DNA from: Limosilactobacillus gorillae
Lineage (GTDB): Bacteria; Bacillota; Bacilli; Lactobacillales; Lactobacillaceae
Length of the DNA: 57,540 bases
Assembly (NCBI RefSeq): GCF_001293735.1
Contig: NZ_BCAH01000033.1
Coordinates: 1-57,540, forward strand
Direction: 5' to 3'
Part shown: positions 1 to 7,966 of the stretch, piece after piece
Layout of the letters: the number at the start of each line of letters is the position of its first letter
Numbering within the stretch: the first letter of the stretch is position 1
The notes under the pieces: generated by a model
Seen by the model: the letters and a program-made list of their open reading frames with translations, nothing else
Told to the model about the DNA's origin: nothing
Databases searched by the model: none
Translations under genes and position numbers: made by a program

Positions 1-36
1 AACGGACTGGTAAGAGTGCACGTATTCCTGAACGTC
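1..36 (+). repeat. Left att-like repeat (imperfect copy of 7931-7966)
   Basis: Bases 1-36 match 7931-7966 at 31 of 36 positions. The first 13 bases (AACGGACTGGTAA) and the last 11 (TCCTGAACGTC) are identical, and all five differences are transitions. An integrase gene points away from the element toward this end. This arrangement is typical of elements that use the 3' end of a gene as their attachment site. The true core may extend left of the window. Confidence 0.6.
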
Positions 37-53
37 GCCGCGACGTTAAGTAG
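3..53 (+). CDS. 3' end of an unidentified host gene (partial)
   Basis: The reading frame entering at base 3 ends RTGKSARIPERRRDVK at a TAG (51-53) and is followed at once by a strong terminator. The rest of the gene lies left of the window, so I cannot name it. A second, slightly different copy of the same ending occurs at 7933-7977. I infer that an element inserted into the 3' end of this gene and supplied a replacement tail here, so the gene should still be functional. Confidence 0.5.
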   Translation, partial: RTGKSARIPERRRDVK

Positions 54-65
54 TCTTACGACTGC

Positions 66-97
66 TAAAACCCTTGTTCTGCAAGGGTTTTTCTTTT
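66..97 (+). terminator. Rho-independent terminator of the host gene
   Basis: An AAACCCTTG / CAAGGGTTT stem with a short TTCTG loop is followed by a T-rich tract, 13 bases after the stop codon of the partial gene. Confidence 0.8.
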
Positions 98-172
98 GCT
101 CTAATTTAAAAAATACAGATTGAGTTTGTGGATTTAAAAAAAGCTTGTGGCAGACAATTGGCAGACACTTTG

Positions 173-1293
173 CTATAAATTTTCCAATTTATCACGATTT
201 TTCACAAGCGCTTCATGTGTAACATGAGTGTGGATTTCCTGAGTAACTCGACTGTTAGAGTGGCCAACTCGCTGCTGGATGGCATACATCGGCACACTAA
301 GCTCAGCCAGTTTTGAGATGTGAGTATGACGGAAGATATGAGAGCCGACCGGTTTGTTTATTTCCAACTTTTTGGCTGTATTTCGTAAGAAAGTATTGAA
401 TGCTGAAATCTGAATTGGTGTATGATTCTTCGTAGTAAACAGATAGCCGTGTCCGTCAGCATAAGCATATCTATCATGATAGATTTCGACAGCCTGCTTG
501 GATAGCGCAACATCGCGCATTTCGGTGGGCGTTTTTGTTTGATCGATCTTGTGCCAGGCGTCCACCTTAAGTCCTGTATACTCAAGCATGCCATTAACGT
601 GGGCAACCCAGCCGTCTACCGTTTTTTCAACGTCAGATACACTCAGCGCCAACGCTTCGCCACAACGCATCCCGGTTTGACATTCACAGAGAACAGCGTA
701 GGTATTGTGCTTATAAGCATACTTAAGCAGACGGTTAAGCTCATAGGTTTCCAAAAATTTGCTGCGAGTTAAGCTGCCACCTTCACTGGGGCGATAGGCA
801 ATTTCTAACTTCTCAGCAGGGTTGCTGTTTAGATAGGATTTCTTGACCGCAAAAGCAAATAGCTGATGCAGAAAGATCTTAAACTTGGATGCATAAGCAT
901 TCGAGATGTGTTGTGGGCCATAAATCATATTCTCAATGGTCCGCGTTAAGATTAGCGGAGTGATTTTCTCAATCAGCGCATCCTTATCTAAAGACTTGAC
1001 CAGCGATCTGCACATCATCTCAGCATTCGCATAGGTTGAGCGACGGACGCGAGGCTTATAGTTGTTCAAATAATCGTTAACTAGTTTTTGCAAGGAAATC
1101 CCATGAATCGTTTCAATATGATTAACCTGACTCATGATCTTAGCAATCTTAGCTTGCAGTATCATTCGGGCTTGATTCTTAGATTGCTGTGTATCCTTGG
1201 CTAATGAAACTGAAACTAGTCGACGTTTATTAGTTAATGGGTCACGATAGGTTTCTGTGAATCTGTATTTTTTCCGCGCTTGACAACATACAT
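173..1293 (-). pseudogene. Tyrosine recombinase/phage integrase, frameshifted and lacking the catalytic Tyr
   Basis: This is a site-specific integrase of the lactobacillus phage type. The longest open part (173-1165, 330 aa) has the SAM-like core-binding domain (QKLVNDYLNNYKPRVRRSTY) and the catalytic domain with CQTGMRCGEAL and SHIFRHTHIS (HxxR). Two defects are visible. A good start (ATG 1293-1291, behind AAGGAAGG) begins MYVVKRGK, but a run of six A (T on the + strand, 1268-1273) puts it out of frame with the continuation KYRFTETYRDPLTNKRR; one more A would restore the usual N-terminal arm-binding domain. The box II tyrosine of IYTHV is His (CAC at 232-230, giving EIHTHVT). It should be unable to recombine. 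It probably mobilised the surrounding element originally. Confidence 0.85.
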
Positions 1294-1335
1294 AATATCC
1301 TTCCTTTATTAATAAACGTACGTTCGTTTAATACG

Positions 1336-1369
1336 TAAAAATTAAGCTCACCCATTTTAGAGTGGGCTT
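1336..1369 (-). terminator. Terminator of the DUF1828/DUF1829 gene
   Basis: On the minus strand an AGCCCACTC / GGGTGAGCT stem with one mismatch is followed by TAATTTTT, immediately after the stop codon at 1369. Confidence 0.55.
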
Positions 1370-2165
1370 TAGTTATTTACCAAAATGTTATTGTCTTTCA
1401 AAACATCTGAGTAACTAATTACTCCAGCTAAATTCGTACTTAAACCGCGAGTTGCTGTTTCAATTGTTTCTTTAGAGACACGCTTCTTACGATCCACATC
1501 ATTAACTACATAGTAAAATACGGCTTTATCTCTAATTGGAGCGGTTGCTATGACATCATAATTAAATACCTTAGCGCTTGCGGAGTCATTAGGCCGTGCC
1601 GATGTTTTGACAAGCCGTTCAACTCCAGAAGAGTTTGGAATAGAAAAGTCAAAGTATGATGATGTCCCACTACCAGTAGCAATCTCAATATTAGATGTAA
1701 AAAGGATATTATGTTCTTTAAAGAAATTACTTAGTAAATCGTTGAATACTTCTTTGAAGTTATTCTTATTAAGGTAGGCAATATCGTTAATACGAAGAAT
1801 AGCTTGCAATAGTCTATTCTTTGCAATTGGAAACTTATTAACTGGTGCTTTGATAAACAGTATTCCATTCTTTTGAGAAACGCCAAAATTATTAATGGTC
1901 TGTTCATAAATTCTCCAGGCGGTTTTAGATCGTTTATTGATTTTTATACCTAAGGATTCTAAATTATATAGAGTATAGCCAAAATCAGAAACTTCAATTT
2001 CATCAGGAAAAACAATTCGTGCATATAGATTAATGTTGTCGAAATCGTTATCTAAAAACGGAGTGCTGATGGATATATAACCATTACCAACTTCGGAAAA
2101 AACCAGTTCTTCTTTAAGCCAGGAATAATAATTTTTTTAAGAATCCTAGAGTTGATAGCATTCAC
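1369..2165 (-). pseudogene. DUF1828/DUF1829 phage-type protein, frameshifted
   Basis: Reading on the minus strand, a GTG at 2165-2163 with an ideal GAGGAGGT site begins VNAINSRILKK. A run of seven A (T on the + strand, 2132-2138) then breaks the frame. One more A would join it to NYYSWLKEELVFSEVGNGY and a continuous frame to 1369. The downstream part has the DUF1828 pattern (STPFLDND, VSDFGYTLYNLESLG) followed by a DUF1829-type C-terminal half (FDFSIPNSSG, VFYYVVNDVDRK). These domain names are from memory and the biochemical role is unknown; such proteins are common in lactobacillus prophages. It sits six bases behind the DUF6978-like gene, so the two were one transcript. As read it has no usable start unless slippage at the A-run restores the frame. 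Confidence 0.6.
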
Positions 2166-2171
2166 GTGGTA

Positions 2172-2666
2172 TTACCTCCTCTCACTTGTTTTGATATTAG
2201 TATAGTCAATGAAATTTAACAGCGCATCTTTTATTTTTGAGATGTTAACAAATTCTTTGATACTACCTATAGGAACAACGTTTTTAGGGATGTACTTATT
2301 AGCATGAGCATAGAAGTGGACATGTGACCCTAGCACAACAGTTTCTTGTGAAGAACCCACATTATTTTTGTGTCTTAAATTATTACCGAAATCAAAGCGT
2401 ACCAGATGAATATCATACTCAGTAAACATTAGTCCAATTGAAAAATTTGTCTCTAATGGTGTTGTATGCATTTGAAAGTCGTAAACGATTTTTCTATTCG
2501 TATCGGTAGCTTTACAGTGATATGAATTACTGTAAATGATTAACGATTGTTCTATTTGATTAATTATGTCATTATATTCCATCTCATTATCAGGATACTT
2601 TTCAGCGCTTATTAATTGTTTAATTGTAGCTTTATCCAGATTTTCAATATCGAGTTTATTAATCAT
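2172..2666 (-). CDS. DUF6978-like protein, partner of DUF1828 gene
   Basis: This 164-aa protein is intact and has no signal peptide or membrane segment. The N-terminal third is helical and acidic (NEMEYNDIINQIEQSL). The C-terminal half is beta-rich, with HLVRFDFGNNLRHKN and GSHVHFYAHANKYIPKNV, which recalls the DUF6978 family often found beside DUF1828 genes; I assign this from memory only. Its stop overlaps the ribosome-binding site of the following gene, suggesting translational coupling. The conserved His cluster (GSHVHFYAH) could be catalytic or metal-binding, but I cannot show that. It starts about 100 bases from a divergent 52-aa gene. No function is established. Confidence 0.55.
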   Translation of the reverse strand: MINKLDIENLDKATIKQLISAEKYPDNEMEYNDIINQIEQSLIIYSNSYHCKATDTNRKIVYDFQMHTTPLETNFSIGLMFTEYDIHLVRFDFGNNLRHKNNVGSSQETVVLGSHVHFYAHANKYIPKNVVPIGSIKEFVNISKIKDALLNFIDYTNIKTSERR

Positions 2667-2712
2667 ATCTTTTAAAATATGTCTCCCTTTAAAGTAGTCA
2701 ATTTCGATGGGG

Positions 2713-2742
2713 TTTATTTAAATCAAGTATGCTTGTTATAAT
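2713..2742 (+). promoter_or_regulatory. Extended -10 promoter for the 52-aa gene
   Basis: TATAAT at 2737-2742 is preceded by TGT (an extended -10). A weak -35 (TTTATT, 2713-2718) lies 18 bases upstream. The start codon follows about 30 bases downstream. Confidence 0.5.
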
Positions 2743-2770
2743 TAAGAAAACTAATGTTCGAGGTGTAAAA

Positions 2771-2929
2771 ATGTCTGAGAAAAATCTGTTTGAAATTATT
2801 AATGGTCAGGTTATATTACATGATGACTTTCAAGGAATAGATAGGGTTATTCTAAACTATGAGCGGGTAGCCGCAATTAAGCTGCTTATTCAAAAATACA
2901 GTGACAAAGGGAAGAGCCAAACGAATTAA
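2771..2929 (+). CDS. Small 52-aa protein of unknown function
   Basis: The ATG at 2771 has GAGGTG seven bases upstream and a perfect TATAAT promoter. The product starts MSEKNLFEIINGQVILHDD, continues with a helical, weakly basic segment (YERVAAIKLLIQKYSDK) and ends QTN. There is no membrane segment. It is divergent from the DUF6978-DUF1828 pair, and its 3' end overlaps the 3' end of the Abi-alpha gene on the other strand by 44 bases. Its size and position would suit an antitoxin or small regulator. That is inference only; I do not recognise the family. Confidence 0.55.
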   Translation: MSEKNLFEIINGQVILHDDFQGIDRVILNYERVAAIKLLIQKYSDKGKSQTN

Positions 2930-3665
2930 GTTTCAAATAACATTTATTTAGTTTGAAGCTTTCATTTTCGCCTAAGTTTATATTAACTTTTTGTTTAAGA
3001 AGATTTTCTAAGGTTTGATAACGAGATTCATATATAGATGAAGAAAGCCAAAAATCTTGATGGGACTCTATAATTCCTAATGAATTAAAGATGTCAATAG
3101 TTTCATCTTTTCCAAATAGATATGATTCATCGTCAATACTACATAAATAACTTGTTATTTTTCTAGTGGTAGCATTCTTATCGTTTTTAATAACAAGATA
3201 TCCGAATGGCATTTGGTGTTCTTGCTGTTGATAGATTATTTTGAGAAACTCGGCTTCTTTTTGACCAAACTGTGCGACAACAGTCGCTAATCTTGGATTG
3301 ATAACAGTATTTTTTCAATTATCTACCGTTGATGCAATTAAATTGACATACATCTTACGAATGTCATCTTCATTCAACTGATATCGTGATTCTTCCATTG
3401 CCTTAATTACTAAGCCTAATTTAGAAATGTCTCGGTTTTCTGAGGGAATCTCATTTATTTTATTGTCAATTTCTGTAGAGAATTTTTTTAATAAAGCTTT
3501 TGATACAGTCCCAAGCATTATAAGTGGAGAACAAATAACCGTAGTAGCACCATCTAGTGCCTCACCTAATGTTTTGGCTGCAGGATTTAACATAGCTTCT
3601 TGAGTTGATAGAGGTAATGAATTATAAACATCTATTCCAGAACTAATTATTTGATTTGGGTCCAT
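2886..3665 (-). pseudogene. Abi-alpha (DUF4393) abortive-infection-type protein with an in-frame stop
   Basis: Two open segments (3318-3665 and 2886-3314) are in the same frame, separated only by a TGA at 3315-3317. The N-terminal part (MDPNQIISSGIDVYNSLPLS, GATTVICSPLIMLGTVSK, RKMYVNLIAS) is typical of DUF4393/Abi_alpha. The second part continues it naturally (NPRLATVVAQFGQKEAEFLK, then FGYLVIKNDKNATTRK). I start it at ATG 3665, ten bases behind AAAGGA. The family is named for abortive infection against phage; its mechanism is not known to me. Readthrough would give about 259 aa. As read, it makes a 116-aa fragment and is probably inactive. Confidence 0.7.
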
Positions 3666-3737
3666 ATTCTTCACGTCCTTTCTTCGGAGAGGGCTTTTAT
3701 TTTTCAGCTTTTAGCGTCGATCACGTTTGGACATACT

Positions 3738-4170
3738 TTAGTATCTGTTTAAAACATAGTAGTTGTGTACTTCTTCTTTAACTGCGTTGTCGAGATAGCT
3801 TGGTACCTGACTCTCCATAAAGTCATACACGTTAATGCTTTCTTTCGGCACATTTTGGCAATAGAATGGAACTAAGAGTTTAACGGCGCCTGTGTTCGCT
3901 TTATATTCAACGGATTGTTTACCGGTAAAAGTGGCGTGATAGAAACAAATATCAGTCTCATCGCCATTTAAGATGTGCGAAATCTCGTGAGCAAGTTGGA
4001 ACGAAACTTCAGCAGGACGATGCCAGTTAAGGTTCATAACTATATTGCGATAGTGGAGCGAACATCCCGGTGGGGTTTCAGGAAGCCAGCTTATCGGTCT
4101 AGATAACGTTGATATTATGGTCAAGGGCTACCTTTTCTGGGTAGTTGCTAATCTCGGTTAATTTTGTCAC
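3738..4170 (-). pseudogene. ImmA/IrrE-family metallopeptidase, stop codon plus small deletion
   Basis: The open part (3738-4124) has the zinc-peptidase motif FQLAHEISHILNGDE (HExxH) and the ImmA-like context WLPETPPGCSLHYRN upstream. Such proteins cleave phage or ICE repressors in lysogeny modules. An N-terminal piece lies in another frame from GTG 4170 (VTKLTEISNYPEKV, then NINVI) and stops at TAG (4101-4099). After that stop comes TDKLAS, out of frame with SWLPET. Restoring 8 bases of a tandem CTGGCTTCCT repeat would rejoin the frames. The usual upstream cI-like repressor is missing. I judge it inactive, although a TTG at 4124 could give a 128-aa product. Confidence 0.7.
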
Positions 4171-4523
4171 CTTGATTCTGAAGGAGCTTTAGTACTTATC
4201 GTCATCTTAAATTTTTTGTCTTTAAAGACGAGTTCGTATTAATTTAAAATTAAAGGGAAAAGGGGGAGGGAAGACATATTTAAAGCATTTACAGATAGAT
4301 TTGAGCCAAGCGCTCTGATTTCTATCGTAATTGCTACGCTATACGCTAGTCGCTTTGGCAGTAAAAGAGTTCAAAACTAGTTTTTTTATATCTTTCCTTG
4401 TTCATTTATTTTTCTTCGGTATGATGATTCTTATCATCGCTATTTGAAATACTGGGAGACTCATTTGAAATAGCGTTTCCACTAGTTTTAACTTCCAACC
4501 CTAGCTTTTAAGCTGGATTACTC
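4171..4523. other. Gene-free stretch with one eroded small frame
   Basis: No convincing gene. On the + strand an ideal purine-rich site (GGGGGAGGG, 4262-4270) precedes a 34-codon frame (4276-4380) that would begin with ATA, not ATG, and contains ALISIVIATLYASRFG. It may be a small gene that lost its start codon. The cI-like repressor that usually sits next to ImmA is absent from this stretch. Confidence 0.4.
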
Positions 4524-4919
4524 TTATCTCTTAATCACAATATCGCCAATATGGATTTGCTGATCACTAGGTTCGGGGAAACCACCGGTTATTTGTGAAG
4601 GATCAACATTTAAATCTTTTTGGATAGCATTTCCATATAAGGCTGGTGCTAAATAGTCATGCTGCATAAGGTCAGAGATCACTGATGATTTGGGTGAATC
4701 AGCAATTGCCATATGAGCATATACCTTACTTACGACTACAGTTCCTTTGATTATATCAAGAGTCCCTAAGCTTTCACCGGTATCAGGATCAATGATAGGA
4801 TCATCACCAAACTTATCGATAATTTCTAGATTGTCTCCGACTTTTAAACCATAATTAGATCCTGCATTAATAACGATTTGCTTTGTACTAATTATCTTTG
4901 CTATTTTCATTTCTTTCAT
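4524..4919 (-). CDS. Small soluble protein with FlgT C-terminal-like beta domain
   Basis: The product of about 131 aa has no signal peptide. Its central pattern, VINAGSNYGLKVGDNLEII, then GESLGTLDIIKGTVVVSKVY and, near the end, IHIGDIVIKR, resembles the beta-barrel repeat called FlgT_C, in which a GxKxGD turn is followed by strands. No flagellar genes are here, so the resemblance is structural at most. The start is uncertain (TTG 4922, ATG 4919 or ATG 4910). It overlaps the end of the upstream membrane gene by about 30 bases, which suggests coupled translation and a joint role. Function unknown. Confidence 0.55.
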   Translation of the reverse strand: MKEMKIAKIISTKQIVINAGSNYGLKVGDNLEIIDKFGDDPIIDPDTGESLGTLDIIKGTVVVSKVYAHMAIADSPKSSVISDLMQHDYLAPALYGNAIQKDLNVDPSQITGGFPEPSDQQIHIGDIVIKR

Positions 4920-5337
4920 CAATATTATGCACTTCCTTAATAATATTTAGCCTTGATTCAACAGCAGGTAAGTTATCACTTGGAATTTCGTTAATTAATA
5001 TACAAGTAATCAATTGTTGGAGTTTTAATTGATCTTTAAGATGCTTTTTGTCCTTCGAGTCCAACGTGTGTTGATTTATCAGCCCGTTGTTATTATCTGA
5101 CAATTCTTTTATAGTTTGTTGTAGTTTGTAAGAGTAAGCCATAATACACACTAAATAGGCAACTAGCAGAACTATCAAGTATCCAATAAATATATATACG
5201 GATATTCGGTTGAGCCAAGGTGTAAACGACCGCATCCCCTCCAGTAATGCCCAAATGGAGGTAATTGTTGCTATTGTGTAAGTCATGTAAGGAGGCCATA
5301 TAGCGTGTTTAAATAATTTCCAGAAGATCTTTTTCAC
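4888..5337 (-). CDS. Two-helix membrane protein with cytoplasmic helical tail
   Basis: The product is up to 149 aa. Hydrophobic segments lie near residues 16-34 (MTYTIATITSIWALLEGM) and 44-68 (ISVYIFIGYLIVLLVAYLVC). They are followed by a charged helical region (SDNNNGLINQ, KKHLKDQLKLQQLI) and an acidic end. The start is doubtful: the GTG at 5337 directly abuts the AAAGGA site, too close for normal use, so translation may begin at a non-ATG codon just downstream. It overlaps the FlgT_C-like gene, and the two form a membrane-plus-soluble pair. I do not recognise the family. Confidence 0.5.
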   Translation of the reverse strand: MKKIFWKLFKHAIWPPYMTYTIATITSIWALLEGMRSFTPWLNRISVYIFIGYLIVLLVAYLVCIMAYSYKLQQTIKELSDNNNGLINQHTLDSKDKKHLKDQLKLQQLITCILINEIPSDNLPAVESRLNIIKEVHNIDERNENSKDN

Positions 5338-5792
5338 TCCTTTATAAGTAAATTAAACCATTGGCAAGAAGTTAATTACCACTCTGCAAGCATAAAGCGA
5401 CATAGGATTTGAAGATGCTATAGCTTACCAAAAAAAGAAAGTTTAGAATAGATGTTTGTAAAAGCTATTTTAATTCTTTTTATCAGCAAAGAAATATTAA
5501 TAAGTTTGTAAAAAAGATTGTGTAGATAAGCTTTTGAACGAGGCTAAATACAGTAAATGAGTTGTCCGTTCAATTAAAGATGGTTTTTATTTTCTACCAC
5601 CTCTCACATTAAGTGACTTAGCCTGATACTTTTAAGGTTGATTAAGACCTTAATAACTAGGAAAGGAAATAGAAAATGGTAGAACGAAACGCTTATTAAA
5701 TTAAGCAGAGAGTTAGCAACGCTGGATGGCTAATGATTTAACTAGAGATATAATGTTACAAAAGCGACTAAATGAGGAAATTAAGAATTCGG
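5338..5792. other. AT-rich stretch with gene debris
   Basis: No complete gene. A + strand start with a good site (AGGAAAGG, then ATG at about 5674) makes only MVERNAY before TAA. In another frame just downstream runs MANDLTRDIMLQKRL and RLNEEIKN. Together these might be the start of a phage structural or head-assembly gene broken by indels, but I cannot confirm it. Confidence 0.3.
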
Positions 5793-6379
5793 TTATCTAT
5801 CGTCAGCTGTTGAATCGATCAATAATAACTGTTCGGATAGAACAGGGATAATTTTTTCTTCCAAAAGTTCAATTAATTTATTTTCTGGGCTCAAATCCAG
5901 ATCAGTTTTGACCACTGAACTATCATTGTTCGTTTTAAACTCATTAATGAGTTTGACAACTTTTGGGCAATATAACACAACTTGTGCTTCAAGTTGGTGT
6001 TGATTTTGAGAGAATAGAATGGGAAATGTTTTAGAATCACTAATTTCACCGACCGTTATCGCTAAGTAGCTAATAAAAACAGACTTAACTTCAGGAATTA
6101 AATTCTGCTTAATTATTAATGATTTATCCAACTTTGTTTGATTAATCTGAAAAGTTTGAGAATCTTTTTCGAGATTTATTTTAAGTTCGTTATTTAGCTT
6201 AGTGATCTCGGCTTGAAATTCACAATTCTTGTCATTGCTTTCCTTTTCTTGTTCTAATCGCTTTGTCTCCAACTCGTGAACGAATTTTTGATTTTCCAAG
6301 AGAGTTTGTATTGGAAATAATTTCCAGCGGCCGAAAGCCCTAATAAAGCCCAAATTAATATTGATTGATCTAATGACAT
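5793..6379 (-). pseudogene. Membrane-anchored coiled-coil protein, frameshifted
   Basis: ATG 6379 with GTGAGG seven bases upstream starts MSLDQSILIWALLGLSAAG, a clear N-terminal membrane segment, continuing to NYFQYK. The frame then goes wrong at a CTCTCT run (6299-6304). Removing one CT leads directly into LLENQKFVHELETKRLEQEK and a long coiled coil (ITKLNNELKINLEKDSQTF), then a globular part (VFISYLAITVGEISDSKTF, VVLYCPKVVKLINEF) ending at 5793. The restored protein would be about 195 aa with a cytoplasmic coiled coil. The family is unknown. The dinucleotide repeat could in principle switch it on and off, but three units is short for that. Confidence 0.55.
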
Positions 6380-6955
6380 AGTTTAACCTCACTTTCATTT
6401 CAATTATACATCTACATATCACATCAAAAAGGGGTAAGGTGTCAGGAACACTTTCAAAAGAGGTACGGATTTCTGCTGGATTAAGTCAATCTAGAGATGT
6501 AAGAAAAACTAAAATTTCTCAGTCATTGTTAGTAATGATGGAAGCTAGTAAGAGAAAGACGTGAATAGGAGTAACCAATAAAACCAACCGTATTCTGAAC
6601 AACAGCTAATCTAACCGCAAGGTAACTAGCGTTACGTCATCTACTAAGAACAGCCTCGCCTAACAAGTTACCTATTCAATCTTGAAGGGAATATTAGCGA
6701 GTTACTTAAAACTCTTGCCAAGTTTCAGGTGCAAATCAAGTACCGGAACTAGGTGCCTCCAATTCGTTTTTCAAGTCGTCTTACCTGACCTTGACGATAC
6801 TGATTACAGCGATCAGTGATGTGATCAATAGGAATAGATTAAATTTGAACAACAAGGGCTAATAGTGAGCGATCTCCTATCGATAAAAATGAGATCTACA
6901 ATTGCGGCTCGAGCTATGACACCATAATCAGTCAGTGTAAGTTCACAATCAACTA
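6380..6955. other. Degenerate phage-derived DNA, no intact gene
   Basis: Only short frames are present. The longest sensible one on the + strand begins at GTG 6439 (SGTLSKEVRISAGLSQSRD) and stops after about 41 codons with no relative that I recognise. Stops in all frames and the loss of codon rhythm suggest eroded coding DNA continuous with the tail-gene remnant that follows. Confidence 0.4.
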
Positions 6956-7264
6956 CATAGCGGTTAATGGTGGTTTAATTAATTTTAAATCCGATGGGAG
7001 TGGCATTACGTTTAACCGGTAGGATATAAATTTTACAACTTGAGCTCACTCAACGGTGGTATCAGTTTTTCTGAGAATAATCTGATTGCTAATCGGCTAA
7101 AAGACGATGGTAGTAAGCTAAGAGTCCGGTACGACAAGTTGTTTATACTGACATCAATTAGCGATGCAGGTACGTTTATTCAGTCGGGTAGCTCAATGTC
7201 AAATATAAATACTACTGGGCTGTATGTTGATAGTGGTATCCATTATTTAAATCCAGGCGTGTAG
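6956..7264 (+). pseudogene. Phage tail/baseplate protein remnant
   Basis: A low-complexity Gly/Ser/Asn-rich, beta-strand-like sequence runs through more than one frame: GGLINFKSDGSGITFNR, a stop, then SLNGGISFSENNLIANR, SMSNINTTGLYVDSG and a final IHYLNPGV. Repeats of this kind, with short strands and glycines, are typical of the distal part of lactobacillus phage tail-fibre and receptor-binding proteins. The open piece at 7040-7264 would need a TTG start without a ribosome-binding site, so I treat it as debris. It is the only recognisable structural phage gene left in the element. Confidence 0.5.
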
Positions 7265-7930
7265 GCAAATGACAAACCTGGTCGCGTGTGGAGGTTAATA
7301 CGCATACATTCCACATGCAGGTTCGGCTTAACGGTCAATATAACTATATAGCATAGAATGAGGTTTACGGGATATTCGTAAATTACCTGCTCTTTTATAG
7401 CTATATATTAAGTAAGGTACTAAGGAGTTGATAGTTCTGAAAAAGCATCGCCCAAAGTATGCAAAAAAGTGCTTGAAGGAAGATGTCCAACCAGACATTT
7501 CTTTTTAACTTGAAGTTACTGATTTCTTAGTCAGTCTGTTATGATACTTTCTTTAAGAGTTAAGCGAAAATAGGGTGAAAGTTAAGGCTCGAACCTTTAT
7601 TTCCGTATGTTTTAACATGTAGAAGCTGCTAAAGTTTTTTTGGGAGGGTGAATAATAGTTACGTTAAAACCAATTTGCGATAAAGCAAAGAAAAATAGCC
7701 AGAAGGGTCCTAACGAAAACTTGGTCACACTTTGGTAGTGACTACCGCTAGCATGAAAGCTACGACTATTATTAAAGCTCTACGAAAAAAGTAGTTTGTA
7801 AAGTAGGTATTGGGTAGCAAAGATTCGAAAAAGTAATGATATATTATTAATTATACATAATATAAGTACAAATAAAACCGGCAATGACACAACATTAACA
7901 CCATTGTGGTATATCATCAGTAATTCCATG
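7265..7930. other. Gene-free right end of the element
   Basis: No convincing gene. There is a weak terminator-like hairpin (ATGTC / GACAT followed by TTCTTTTT, about 7479-7506). A strong purine site (GGGAGGG, about 7642) precedes only an 11-codon GTG frame, or a non-ATG frame reading IVTLKPICDKAKKNSQKG. Codon structure is lost. Confidence 0.4.
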
Positions 7931-7966
7931 AACGGACTGGTAAAAACGCACATACTCCTGAACGTC
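7931..7966 (+). repeat. Right att-like repeat (imperfect copy of 1-36)
   Basis: This copy matches 1-36 at 31 of 36 bases, including an identical AACGGACTGGTAA. It marks the right limit of the AT-rich element and lies within the displaced gene tail described next. Confidence 0.6.

Noticed and set aside
1311-1335. Palindromic AAACGTACGTT-like sequence upstream of the integrase as an operator
   Set aside because: It is short, AT-rich and imperfect, with no partner copies; no evidence of a binding site.
5674-5850. Phage head-protein gene starting MVERNAY
   Set aside because: It stops after seven codons and the supposed continuation is in another frame; too little to name.
7040-7264. Open frame of 74 codons as a real gene
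   Set aside because: It has no ribosome site and continues upstream in another frame as the same kind of tail-protein sequence, so it is a fragment.
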